Shown piece after piece: positions 35,613 through 49,000 of a stretch of 64,000 bases of DNA. The notes beneath the pieces were generated by a model. The model ran no database searches and had not been told where the DNA came from. It saw nothing but the letters and a program-made list of their open reading frames with translations. Origin of the DNA: Azolla caroliniana (Eukaryota > Polypodiophyta); the NCBI GenBank assembly GCA_043228905.1, contig JBHGNT010000001.1:33108001-33172000 (forward strand), in the 5' to 3' direction. The position numbers and the translations under genes were made by a program. Within the stretch, counting starts at the first letter, position 1. Every line of letters starts with the position of its first letter.

Positions 35613-38600
35613 TCAAACATTGGCCAAGCCCGTGAACTGCTCTAAAGCTGTCTTTACACGATCCTGCAACCCACATAGGAACTCTGTTTTTCAAGTGGCT
35701 TTTGGGAAAGAAGAAAAATACGATCCATCAAGGGCATCGCACGACATGCCAATGCTGACCTTCACATCCATGCAAGGATCATGAACCATCCTTGACAGCT
35801 GTTGCTCTATACCAGCATCTCGAAGTCGGGCTACTCTAGTCACAGCACCAGAGCTATCAGGATAGCTCAAGTTCATGACACACCATACCGCAGCCACCCG
35901 GAGCTGTGGATTGCTCGCATCCTGAAGGAATCTCAATATAGGAGAAGTATTATTGCATCCAGAATTGGGAGCCACAAAACGCATGACCGATTCCTTATGG
36001 AACTCATTCCCAGCAGCAATATTGCTCAGCACATACACGCCCTGTTGTTCCTCAAATATCAGTTCAAAAATTAGCATGAATTGAGAATCTATAAATAACC
36101 TGCACTGATTACCTGAGTACAGACTTCTGCCCTTGAGGCAATACAAAGTTGCCTTTCAACAGCAGCAAGGATAAGACCATCTTCAGCAAATACTTGGTGT
36201 ACAGAATCCACACTCCCATACACAAGATTCCGCACAAATGCTAACGCTTGTTCTTCCACCATTTCCTCAGAATCTGGTTCAAAAACCACATGCATAGTAT
36301 TGACAATAGGTGTTAATAGTATTCAATCACATCCATACTCAAGCTGATCAAATTAGTTATACAACGTTCGCAAGAACTCGTCTAAAATACACCATGAAAA
36401 CCATTGAACTGTCACAAACAGGTATCTCAAGGCCTGAGGGATATCTAATCTCAGGATACATCTTTAAGTTTATGGTGCCTCATATAAAATTTTCATCAAC
36501 AGCATCCCTTAGGGTCTTCAAAACAGAGACAGAATGTGCATACAATACTCCAAGAAGAGTCTGAAGACACTGGAATCAAGGTACCTTGAATTAAGCTGAT
36601 CAATGTAGACACAGTTAACTCTGCCATTACTTTTTCCTTGACCGACATATCTGCTAAGTAGAGAAGATTTCTTAAAGCCCAAACAGCATTCAACCGTAAC
36701 ATTGAATCCATCGATCGGGCTAGCTGAATAAGCTGGTCAACACCCCCACATTGAAAAAACACGGACTTGTGAGGCGTGAAATCAAGCACGACATTACTGA
36801 CCGCACTCAGCGCAGCAATCTGCAGTACATTTCCTGTAAGTAAAACACATCAAAACTGACAAATGAGATCCGAAAACCATGTCTACTTCTAACCTGCACA
36901 AGAGGAGATGTGTCATCAAGGAGTTTGAAAAGTGCATATATAAGCCGCTCATCAGCCAAACTTGTACGCAGATTCTGTCCAAGTGGCAATCAGAGCATAT
37001 TAGAAAGAGTTAAAACAAAGAGAACAATAAGCTATAAACGAAACTAGTCGTAACCTTTACAGATCTGGATGTGCTTTTTATGCAGGTACATGCTGCCACT
37101 CTCACTCCTTCAGATGGATGAGATAGAGCAGAGATGATTGCAGTTTGTGTCTGTTCATGAGAAGATAAAAGTTCCATTAATCATTAACCTTAGTAAAGCA
37201 AGTTTTCTATCTTAGCTTACTGGCAGAAATAGTGGCAGCAATGACCATTCTCTTATGAATTAGATAATGGTTTTACTTGAGCTGACTGACCATAAACTAA
37301 ATACAGCAACAGATTCAGTGAGGGTAGAACAAAGCAAGTCTTTCAGCATACTAGAATGCAAGGCTTAAGAGATATGGGTATACTGAAACTGACCATAAAA
37401 TAAATAGCGCAAAACTTCAAGATGCACCTGAACTTTTCTTAATTTCCCCAAATGCCATTGGCAACCCCTAAAAGAGCAACTATATGTGCTATTCAAGCCA
37501 TGAAATGACAATTCATCCCCTTTTACTTATTCTGGGGGTTCACCAAGGGCATTCAGGAAATAACAAAAAACTTAGGAGAATTTGAGAAACATTGAAATTT
37601 TCGGGGCATTCTGGAGTTTTTGCCCAATAAATAATGCATCAGAATTCTTCATTGGAGATAGTATGATGCAATTTTAGACATATGCCTTAAGATGAAGTAA
37701 TATCAAGAAGAATGGGGCAAAGGCAGCATACAGTTTTGTCTGAATCTTGATCAAGCAACTGTCTTCGGCTATCTTCTAACCTTGAACACAGCTCCGCAAG
37801 TGCCATCAGAACACCCTCGAGTTGCTTTGCCGGAAGAGAACCCCTTTGCAACAAGCCACAAAGCTTCACAACGGCATCAAACTTATAAGCTGCTCTCTGG
37901 AGTTCTTCATTGTTCGCAACAATGTCTGCTAGTACCATAGGAGAATTTTCTCCCACTTGCCCAGACTCCTCAAGCAGTTTTACAACAACAGCCAGCATGC
38001 TTGCTCGTACCTCCCATTCTTGTGGATAAGAGTAAGGACATGCTCTGCTTATGTTCGCAAGGCACATACATGCAAGAAATCTTGTCCTCGGTGCTTTATC
38101 TTTGACAAACTTGATTATCGAGCCTAGTGCTTTGCCTTGATCCAGAGTTACAAGCCTCATTGAAATTTGGGGATTGTTCTTCACTAATGAAGCGAGCCCA
38201 TCAAGAGCCGCTTCTCTCTTCCTTACAGATTCTGAGAGAAGATTTGTTAATCTCTCCATAGCACCTTTATCTACCACAGCCTGTTGATGTTCTGGAGTCT
38301 CACAACATCTTGCCAGAATGTGGGCAGCAACCTCTGCAACACTTTCATTTCCATTATATAATAGAGCCAAGAGGTGCTCCATTCTTTGTCCAACCAACAT
38401 ATCATTCGTTGGGGCAATACTTGATTGAAATATCATCTTTAAAGTACGAGCACAAGCCTCAACTACCTGTTGCACACAGAAGTTGTGCATGAGATTGAGT
38501 TTTTATTAAAGAAAATCATATGCTAACAAAGAGAAGCTACAATAAACAAAAATGCAACAAAATGAAAAGCAGAATAGACCCAGTAAAATGCATATTTTAC

Positions 38601-39493
38601 AATTCTTAAACAAGGGAGACATCCAGAAGATACAACACAAACGATAACCCAAAAGCTACAAAATATTTGCATGGTAATAACACACTCTTCCTAATGCCAG
38701 CTCTATATACACAGTCATGTACTTCCTATAGACAAAGATATAGTAGCACTGCAACCATACCCATCAGAACGCACATCGATATCTATATACCAAAAGTACC
38801 GGTCATGTTAATCTCCCTAACTCACTCTCCCTGTCTCTCTGGTGATAATCTCCCAGTAATGTCACAATTTATACTTGACATTCACGAGAGTTAATAAGCA
38901 CATTCCATATAGCCTATCCTCGATGCAAAAATAATATGTACCACTAGTGAAAACCACCACATATGTAAAAATATATATTTACAGTTCTAGCAACTCATAA
39001 ATAAAACAAGCCTTGTTTTCTCCAAAAGACAACATTTTGAAAAGATGAGCGAGTACTTGAAGAAAGTGCACTTTACATGATCTTTTCTGCATGCAGTGAT
39101 TTGATGCAAGTCCGCATATGTAAAACAAAAACGCCTAAAAATATTTTTTTCGCAGCGGAGAGTAAAGCCAACCTTGTTATCTCCAAATGACAGCATTTTC
39201 AAGAGGTGGGGAATAACTCCACTATCGAGCACTGCTTTAACACCTGCTTCACTTCCACAAGCAAAGCTACCCACAGCTGCCGCTGATTGCACTAACAAGG
39301 GTGTTTCTGTATCAGTAGTTAAGATCTCAACTACGCGAGGCACTGCTCCAAGCTTGATGTAGGAGAGTTTCTTGGTCCTATTTCCTATTATCTGATTCTT
39401 CACATCCCGAAGTGCTTTCAGTCTCTCTGACGTATCGAGGGAGCTCAGATTCTCCACCAGATCTTCAGGCCTGCCCCATGTGGAGGCCGGCAT
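35613..39493 (-). CDS. ARMC8: Armadillo repeat-containing protein 8 homologue (GID/CTLH ubiquitin ligase subunit)
   Basis: Scaffold subunit of the GID/CTLH E3 ubiquitin ligase, counterpart of yeast Gid5/Vid28; bridges substrate receptor and catalytic core. Exons on the minus strand: 39493-39173, 38466-37732, 37150-37055, 36974-36894, 36819-36585, 36273-36113, 36041-35760, 35663-35613; total 1962 nt, 653 residues (human ARMC8 673). The ATG at 39493 begins MPASTWGRPEDLVENLSSLD. Family landmarks: LKALRDVKNQIIGNRTKKL near the N-terminus, armadillo helices such as GAVPRVVEIL, VEVL-type and AAHILARCCETPEHQQAVVD, RLNAVWALRNLLY, VYVLSNIAAGNEFHKESVMR, LRVAAVWCVMNLSYPD, and the C-terminus DRVKTALEQFTGLANV. 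Every junction keeps phase. An alternative transcript that reads through the exon 7 donor would end 19 codons later at about 35700. Faces KNL2 divergently across 3.6 kb. Confidence 0.93.
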
Positions 39494-39529
39494 CTCTACT
39501 ACCAAACGTGATATTCTTCAGAGCACTCT

Positions 39530-40390
39530 AGACAATAATTTAGACCAGTATCAGGACGTAGTTCCTATCATAGCCACGATATTGTTGTGCATGATGAAAT
39601 GTTCAGATCAGAAAGACAACAATTTGAACCAGTATCAAGATGGATATGGGAAGCACGACCTCGACGTGCATATGATAAATCTTTTAAGCAATAATGCAAC
39701 AATTTAGACCAGTATCAATGTGCACTTTCTTCAATAGATGAGAATCCTGATCTCACGATGTATGAATTCTTCAGAGCAAAAAGATACAGTATACTTCCTT
39801 ATATGGAAATGTGTAAATTCATTGTGTATAAGAAAGACAATAATTTATACCAGCATCAAGATGTACTGCCTTTAACAAATGAGACAGCAGCAACCATTTC
39901 GCTCTATATTGAGATGTATTGTGGTTCTAGTTGAGTAGTGAATCAAAGTGCAGTCTTCTTGGTCTGAGGATGAAAATCTCTCTCCAGTGTGGCGATCAGT
40001 AGATGGGAGAGCTCAAACTGAACACCTTCTTTATCTTGTCAAGATGTACTGCACTTAATGGATGAAAAGTATGACCTCGATAAAAGAAAAGCAGTTTTTT
40101 TATCCTCTAGAGATGGAAATCTCACATTCAAGCAGGGATGGACAGCATTAGACCTGCATTGATATGTAATGCATTCCATGGGTAAGAAGCAGGATTTGGA
40201 TAAGCAAAATATAGGCTTTCTTCTTCTGTGTGATGATGAAATTCTCTCTCCAGAGACCAGAGAGAGAGAGAGAGATCAAACAAAAGAAAAATTAGTAATC
40301 GATTGGTGTTGAGTTCCTTGGAGGGTTGAAATCAAAGGGAAGATATTATAGAACTCTTATCAAGATGCACTGAGTTCTGTGTACAAGAAA
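39530..40390. repeat. Degenerate interspersed repeat array upstream of the ARMC8 start
   Basis: A phrase like CAATAATTTAGACCAGTATC recurs with variation at about 39533, 39619, 39698, 39835, and shorter relatives with TCAAGATGTACTG occur at about 40040, 40150 and 40357. Spacing is irregular (about 80-200 bp). It occupies the 5' leader/promoter side of the armadillo gene. No coding content. Confidence 0.55.
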
Positions 40391-40828
40391 CATATAGACT
40401 TTCTTCAGGGTAATGAGGATGAAAATCTCTCCCGGATAGTGGAGAGAGATCAAACTGAAGACAATCTAGACCTTTGGATCAAAACATTATTCGGAAGAGC
40501 AAAAGGCAGACATTGCTTCTGTCCGGGGAGATGGGAAAAAAAAAACCTCTCTTCGGGCGTTGATTCAAATCCTTCTCCTTTATCCTCTCATCCTCTAGCC
40601 CCTCTTCCTTTCTTTTCTAACTTTAGTTGGTTCTTTCTTACCTTCTTACCTGGCTTTGCTTGACAGTGCGGGTTCCCCTGAACCTGGAAATGGTGATGGA
40701 GATGACAATTGAGATGGAGATGGAGATGAGGGGGAGGTGTAGGAATCTGTGTGATATACGTCCTGCAAAGAGCCGATCAATTGTCTTCACGGAAGACGAA
40801 GAAGCAATGGATAGCTCTCTGTCTGTCT

Positions 40829-40829
40829 G

Positions 40830-40864
<35 letters not shown>
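40829..40864. repeat. (GT)n microsatellite
   Basis: GT dinucleotides, about 17 units, in the spacer between the ARMC8 and KNL2 genes. Confidence 0.9.
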
Positions 40865-40866
<2 letters not shown>

Positions 40867-41072
40867 GGCAGAGAGACAGAGAGAGGTCTCTTGACCTCGC
40901 TTGACCTGTTCAGGGGAGGCGGTGAGGTTGGGGAGGGGACGGGGACTCTAGAGTTACGCCCTTTGACGAGAGAGCTCATTTTAACTCGACCAGGGTTAAA
41001 CCTTAACCACGGTTAACCACATATATATTGTAATTTCTAACCATTACTGGTCCTTTCGTGTCCCTCTAAAAT

Positions 41073-41348
41073 AAATTTAAATCTCCCAAAATACCCCTGA
41101 ATCCTTCTCTTTATTTAGTATTTTTTACCCACCAGCACTTGTTCAAATTTCGGGTCCTGGCCTAGATAACCACGATAGATATCAGTGTACTAATTATGTT
41201 AGTTGGAAACAAATTTAAATCTCCCAAAATACCCCTGAATCCTTCTCTTTATTTAGCATTTTTTACCCACCAGCACTTGTTCAAATTTCGGGTCCTGGCC
41301 TAGATAACCACGATAGATATCAGTGTACTAATTATGTTAGTTGGAAAC
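41073..41348. repeat. 138-bp tandem duplication
   Basis: 41073-41210 and 41211-41348 are two adjacent copies, starting AAATTTAAATCTCCC and ending TTGGAAAC. By eye they differ at one position (TTTAGTATT versus TTTAGCATT), so the duplication is recent. Confidence 0.95.
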
Positions 41349-43044
41349 AAATGTGGAATGGTTGATGCCCCATGTAGTCCTCTAAGCATTGTTAATGCTT
41401 AGGGACAAAGATGATTTGTCTTTTTAATCTCTGCACTGTCTCCCTGATGTTTCCCCGAATAAATTGACCCCCCTTTGTCGAGAAAAGTGAGATGCAATTG
41501 TCGTATGTGTTGCTCATGTACAATATACTTGTGTGAAACATATTGGATGAACGGATTGTTATCATTTCTCGAATAAAACTTACACGAACTGCTTCCACCC
41601 TATGGGGTTTCTCAGAGGGGAATAAAAGAGATACATCAAGGTGTTGCATAACTTTTTCCCCTCTCAATTATCAACTTTCACCATTGTCTAGCGCTTGCTT
41701 TACAATCATGCCTTTTTCATCATTTCAGTTTTCCACAAAAATCAATCATTCATTTGGAGGGATGCCTTGATCACAGTGTTCGTTATTGTTGCCCAGTTAG
41801 CACTGATTGCAAACATTGATATACAATTACTCCCTCTAAACCACGACATATAAGACATTTGTTATTGTTGCGTGTGTTCAAAAGCATGACGTTGTTTAGA
41901 ACAAGGGTTTGGTCCCTAACTACAACCTTGGGAATGGGCACAATAGAAGTATTGTGGGTTTTATCAACACGCTCGTATATATTTATGGTTTATATATAGT
42001 ATCAACATACGATATTATAAGTATTATCACCACATTATAAGTATATGTTGTTCAAGCTACCAAAATAAATGCATGCATGTAACTATTAAAATCTCGAAGA
42101 AGGGATGTGCACACAATATCGTGATTTTTAATTTAACAATGCTTGTCCATCTCTGTGTGACATTTGTTGACATACTTGTTTGAATTTCAAAGAAGATTGG
42201 AATCACAACAAAAATGATATCTTGCTTCGATCGATAACCTAGAAAGGCGATGCATTAATTACACCAAAGTCATGTTCTCGTATTTGAATTTCATCTTACT
42301 TCTCACATAGAGCCACCATCTTTCCAATTACATTACCACGTAGAAATATACATTATTTGTTAGAGCTAACAGCCTCGCTTGCCATTATTGCAAACCTTCT
42401 AACTTTGATTGGTTATGATATTTTGAATTTCCGAAATCATTCCTCGACTTTATATATATTTTTGGTTTGAGGCAATGAGAATAAGGTCATGTTTGGGATA
42501 TTATGCAAGCCACTTTTGCTTTCTTGTTAGGCGGTAGGCATATGAAGTTAATGGGACATCTACATAAGTCGGAGTATTGAATTAGGCGATTTTGCTATTG
42601 GGTGCATGTAGAGATGGTCTTATAATTTATTAGTGGTGGTGTGAGGGTTTAGCATGTCCCTTTACCCAGATAACGACGACACTTGCAAAGAATAAGGAGG
42701 AGGAGAAGAGGAGAGAAGACCCATGAAAAATGGTGTGAGCTTTATGCAGGGAGACTTGCACGTACGAATTTGTTATGGGGGATCTCGCCAACCCAACTAG
42801 GGCACCCAAAATTTAATCGAGTATAAAACGTATTTCTAAGCTTTACCTCATCCTTATAATTTTGGAGGGTGATTGTGGAAGTGGTTGAACGAAGAAGAAG
42901 AAGAAGAAGATGAAGACAACGACGAAGAGAAGGGTATTTGGGGAATAAAAAATAAGGGAGGGGCATGCGAGTGGATTTCCAAAACCTAATCCTCTAAAGC
43001 TTTGTGTTTTGAAAGCCTTGGCGCCCTCCCTTATTCATACACGC
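41349..43044. other. Spacer and promoter side of KNL2
   Basis: AT-rich with no supported gene. A (GAA)n stretch lies at about 42893-42910. The last few hundred bases presumably hold the KNL2 promoter; no specific site is claimed. Confidence 0.5.
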
Positions 43045-43045
43045 A

Positions 43046-43087
<42 letters not shown>
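43045..43087. repeat. (GA)n in the KNL2 5' leader
   Basis: About 21 GA units ending two bases before the KNL2 start codon; a GAGA-type leader. Confidence 0.9.
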
Positions 43088-43088
<1 letters not shown>

Positions 43089-43089
<1 letters not shown>

Positions 43090-46000
43090 TGGATATGGAT
43101 GCAGACACAGAAACTGATACAGATATCCAAGCCCCTCGATCAAAGCCGAAGCCAGCCCTCCTTTCCTCTTCTCCTTCTCCTTCTCCCTCTCCTTCTCAAA
43201 CCTACACAGAACGCGATCACTTGTATTGTGACAACAACAACAGGAGCCAGAAGAACAGGGATCACAGCAATAGGGCTCCTTCACATAATATGGATTCCGC
43301 AGGAAATTCCAGCCCTTCTACTACCACAAATAAGGCACATTGTTGCCATTCAACTCCGATTTCCACCCATTCAAGGGCTGCCCATACGCCCTGGTGCCAG
43401 AATAGGGGTCAAACTTGCACACAAAGCACCGATATAAACACAGGAGATGGAATAGAGCCTCTCAATCGATCTCTACTCCTCCCAAATCAATTTTCACAAT
43501 CACCTTTTGCAGATTATATATTGTCCGCTCATTACGATCGCCACCAATATCACCAGCATCACCAATCATCTCGGGGTGATATATCCCCTCCAGGTCATGA
43601 AAGATTTGCTTCTCGCGATTCCAATGTTTTGGGTGCTCGTGGGTTTGCATCTCATGAATGCGATGATTTGGGTTCTCGTGGATTTGCTCCTAGCAGAAAA
43701 GGATTTTCTTGTGAATTCAATGATTCGGGCTCTTTTGGATTCACACCTAGTAGTAAAATATTTTCTCATGATTTGGGACCTCGTGGATTCATGTCTCGTG
43801 AATTCAATGGTTTGGGCCCTCACGGATTTGCATCACGTGACATTGAGAATTTGGGCTTTCGTGGATTTGCTTCTCCTGCTGTTGAAGAGGTTAGAAGACA
43901 TCATTTTTTCCTTATTTATTTGTTCACATACCATGAATTTTTGGAAATATACTTTATTGCTCACACATGTATGAATCTAGGGAATCCTAGATGTAAAGAA
44001 ATAGGATTTCCCTATGCACATAAATCTATGGAGGCATACGTGCAGAGAACTATCTCTATGTTCTAGTAAGCGACCTTGGTAACCAGAATGGTCCATTGCT
44101 AATATCTTGTAATGATATGGTAATTTTCCTTCAATTATCAATATACACAGCCTATCAGAGCAGACTTACAAAAGAGCAACATCTAAGCATTAGGAAGTTG
44201 TCTAGACAGGTTAAACCAAAACTATCACTTCTGGTTTTGTTTAAAAAGATGGTAATGTCTGGAATTATCAGTTAATAATCCAAAAATAAAAAATGATAAT
44301 GTGAACATGTATATCATGGGAACATATCTACCAGGGAACAGTCTCTAAACGTTAGGAATCAGGCATGGTAACTGAAATTTTTGATTCATAATATATTTAG
44401 CTCCATGGGTTTCATAATAATATAAACTTGCACAACTAACATGAAATATCCTTAATTTTCCCCAAATATTTGTCTTGTTCAAGCTTTGCCCCAGTTGGCG
44501 CTATTTTTTGAGGATTGTTTCATTAAGTTGCTATTTTGTCCATTTATAAAATTTGCTTTCTTCAGTTCATTTACTTTAAACAGATTGTTTCATTAAGTTG
44601 CAATTTTCTCCATTACGTTCTCGAAACATTATTGATACAACTTCATAGGGGGCCTTCGTTGTCCTTGTATGCTTCTTGCTACAATAATACATATGGTTCT
44701 TTAGAAAGAGAGTGAGAGAGAGTTCATTATATTTTTGCATCACACTTGCATAATTCTCAAGATATTTTCATCAGCCCTTCCCATTCCCGGGCACATCATC
44801 GAAAGGAACACATTGTTATTCATATGGGGCTTTATCAAATGAGGTATTTATAGTCTTGATTTCCTTTCTGGCTTAAGTTAAAAATCTGTGTTGGAAGAAG
44901 ATATATGGTTTGTGTCATTCAGATTACTCTCTACCATTGGTACTTGATTCGACCTAATGGTTATCATAACTCCGGTATCGCAGTTGGAGGGTTTTTAAGT
45001 ACGAGGTGAGGTCTTCATTTTGGTTTTCCTATTTAATTCTATTGCCTAGCACAATTTTGCTTCATAGTTCTGGCAAAAGTTAATTATGCTTTAAATTTAT
45101 ACAGAGCAATTGATAATGAAACAATAGCGACAACAGCTATTATCAAACGCTTGGAAGAGCGCAAGCTGCTGTCAAAGAATGGCATTGTAGTTAATCTTGT
45201 AGGCACAATCAATGACTGTGCTACAATCGCTAATGGCTTTCCTCATCAGGTGATAATGTAAAACATTTGTAGCAAAATCCTCCATTTTAAGGTAGAGTAA
45301 CCAAGTTGATGAAGACGGAAATATGGGTATCAGTAGCCACAATGTAACGTAGAATGTGCTGAATTCTTTTGGGCAGATGGTACAGTTATTTCTCTCAGGA
45401 TTTCCAAACATATGGAATCTGTTGGTTGGAATGGCTTTTCCAGTTAAACAGTTAGGAGCAGCCTCTTGCTCTGAGTTTTTGGGTGGAGGCGTGTTGCCTG
45501 AATCTTTAAACTTGGAAAGGGATACCAAGCATGCTCGCCAGTCTTTATTTTCTGAATGTAAAGAAAAATTACCCAGTTCTTGCCTTGACTTTCGAAACCG
45601 GTAGGATCTTCATTTGCCTGTAAAACAAGATTTTTGCACAATAATTAATACAGAATGTGGATAATGACATGTCACTCTTTTTGAATATTAGAGCTCAAGC
45701 TGATACAGAGAAGAACTCTCTTGTTGATGGTAACACAAACATCCAAATCACCCCCAAAAGAAGAGAGTCAACATTGGACATCGAAACGACCAGAGATCCC
45801 AATGAAGGGATAATGCAGGATAATCCTCTTCATGTTAGAATGGAATGCTATGTAAGTAAGATGGAATGGAATGCTCTTCATTGTCACACATTTTTATCTA
45901 TCATCTTTTTGCATGTCTACATCTTGCTCCACCTAAGTAAGAATTAATATGGTAGTAGCTTTAATTATTGTGTGTGCTCCAGTAATTAATATTTGTTGTT

Positions 46001-49000
46001 ACCATGTATATAAGGAAGAATTAATGTATTTAGCTATGGTTACTATCATAGATTGACCCATGCGTGATATTCGTAGTATTCGACATCCGTAATATTCGAG
46101 AATACGAAATGACCCCAAGAATATTATAGAACCATTCGTTTATTTATTTATTATTTATTATTTAAAAAAATAAATATTTTTACATCTATTATATAAAAAC
46201 TTTATTAGTGTGAGGTCCCCTTTTTAATGTCAAGAGAGTAAAAAGTAGGGAATTAATGAACATTTTATTTATTATTTATTTTTATTGTTTTATTAAAAAT
46301 AAAACAGATACTTTTAAGTTTTTCATCTAATGTGAGATAAAAATACGAAATTTTATGGGAACCTTTTATTTATTCTACTTATTTACATATTTTTATTTAT
46401 TTATTACTTTATTAAGAAATAAAACAAATACATTTAAGTTTTATATCTATTCTAAAAATATTATTAGTGTGAGGTCTCCTTTTTAATGTGAGATAAAAAT
46501 ATGAAATTTATGGCTACCTTTTATTTATTTACATATTTTTATTTATTTTTTGTTTTATTAAAAAATAAAACAAATAATTTAAGTTTTATATCTATTCTAA
46601 AAGTGGGGAACTAATGAACCTTTTATTTATTATTATTTATTAAAAATAAAATAGTTTTTAAGTTTTTCATCTATATTATAAAAATATTATTTAGTGTAAG
46701 TCTCCTTTTTAATGTGAAGTTAAATATCCCCTATTTAATGTGAAAGTCTCTTTGTTATATGATATATTAAAAAACTAAAAAGTATGAACTCTTTTTTTTA
46801 TGAATATTTTTTCATGCATTCTTATGCGTATTCGTATGCATTCGTTTGGTAACCCCCACGAATGCGAATATGTCAATCTATGGTTACTATGTACATCTCA
46901 GTGGGCAAAACCTTCAGAAATCTTCCTTGTCAAAATGGTCATATCTATTTGCATCCCACCAACCTTTACATACTGGACATATGGCTGAAAATCTGTCTTC
47001 ACAATTCCCATAAATTGTTCACTGGAGTTTATCATTACTCTTTTGCCAGGTTGGATCCAGTAAGGTTTTGTCTGAACAAGATAACATAGATTTAGATCCT
47101 CTTATTCATGCACAACGTGCCAATAAATCTAGTGATGATGCAATTGCAAAGGTCATGCATTTGACAGCAGTCCTGTGGTACAAATGAGATGAACGAAAAA
47201 TACAGTATTATTCTGCCGCACATGTATGATACAGCTAACATACTGTGAGGTGATATCGTCCTGTGCAGAAAGAAAACAAAGAGGAACCAGTTGATGCTGA
47301 TATTGCAATAAATATTAATACTCCGGAAGAGACATTCCTTTCAAAAAATTCAAAGCTTGATGTGGACAAATCTGAGGCAGTTGCAACTTGTGAAAATATA
47401 GGTGCTGTGGCGGATTCTTGTGGAGAGTTGAACCAAAGTTTGGAGGTGCCATGTATTGAATCTCCAATTCGAGATGAATGGTTAGTTCTCCTGTTGTTTG
47501 ATGACAGTGCTTGTTTTTCATTATGCTGAAAGTACCTTTGTTCAGTGAGACAGAACAGAATATGGGGGCAATTGCATCTGTGGATGGTTCAAGGAAAAGA
47601 AAAGTCAGATTTCGAAGTAAAAATGAATCTGTGGCTGGATCTTCATCCCAAACCCAAGAAAGCTCAGAAACCGATTCAAAGCGTGTATGCCAAGAGCCCT
47701 TTGATAAACTTGATCAGGAGCCAGAATCCACTCCGGCACAAAATATGGATATGGAGACACAACTTCTTAGCAAAGACATTTCACATAAAAAAGAAATTTC
47801 TAAGAAGAGGGGAAAACCGAAAAAGAAAGTTAGACTTTGCCTTGCAAAACCGAGACGATCGAATAAGTGCATGGTATTCATGAAGTATTTGTAACTGATT
47901 CTATGCAGATATGACTATTTTTGTGGATCCATTTGTTGATAGGGAATTTGTGATGCAGATTTCGAAGCAAAAACAGGGTAAGATGAAAAATCCCGTCTCT
48001 TTGCATGAGGAAGAGAAGATGGATACCAGTGAAAATTCTAAAGTTGCTTCTGAAGAACAGGAAGACTGTAGAGGAGAAATGCAACAAACTAAGAAAATAG
48101 ATGTACGTGTAGTTTTAATATTTTTTCTTGGAATATTGGAGAATGCTCTGACAAATATTCTTCTTTGATATTGACTCTTTAATGCATAACTAAATGTCCC
48201 TGATGCTGAATTGTTGATGGATGCAGTAGAAGTATTATATATAAAGAAATTACCCTAAAATAGCAAAGTGGCTTGGCAACATGTAGACGCAAGAATATTA
48301 CTGATGATGGTTGAATACTATAAATAAAATGTCTATTATCCTGTCTTTATGTCAGTATGTTTGGTTGTGTGTGAAGGATGATAGAAATAATGGAAATGAT
48401 CCTGCATCTTCTAACGAGGAAAACGGCATGCAAGCTGATCAAGGGTCAGAATGGGAGAACAAAAATTGCAGAGAAATGGCTCATCAAAAAGTGGACACAA
48501 AGGTAATGTTTGATTTGATATCAGACTTCTTTGAGTGATATTGTAACTGTTTTTGGCAACAATAGATATCATGTGTGATAATCCTTGGCTTTTGATTGTT
48601 ATTGCATGTGGTACTGATATATTGTCTCATTTATAACCAGGATTGAATATAGGTTTGCTTGTAATCTAGCCTTCGAAATTTAGAACTTCGTAAAGCAAAA
48701 TCACTGCATTCAGAAGAGAGAAAGAAGGTATAGAGTGAGAAAGTTCTGAACCCAATTGTAGAATATAAAAAAGTTGGAGAATACAAGCTGTTGTATTAAT
48801 GTCAAAGAAAAAACATGAAGGTATCCTCATCCTTCACTTTGGCTATTATATAGTCAAAGAATGAAGTGATTGAGCATCTCAGTACGAGGTGGCATAGTTA
48901 TGTCAATATAGTAGCCAGATAGTATTATTGCCAGTGCTTTGTGAGACTTCTGTCTCATGGAAGTAGATAACATATTATGAAGAAAGGCACGAAGTTGTTT

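Noticed and set aside
35700-35760. Alternative ARMC8 C-terminus by reading through the exon 7 donor
   Set aside because: Possible isoform, but the spliced end DRVKTALEQF matches the family and is preferred.
43009-43974. Second and third frames open across KNL2 exon 1
   Set aside because: Shadows of the repetitive exon; only the frame from 43089 joins in phase to the SANTA exon.
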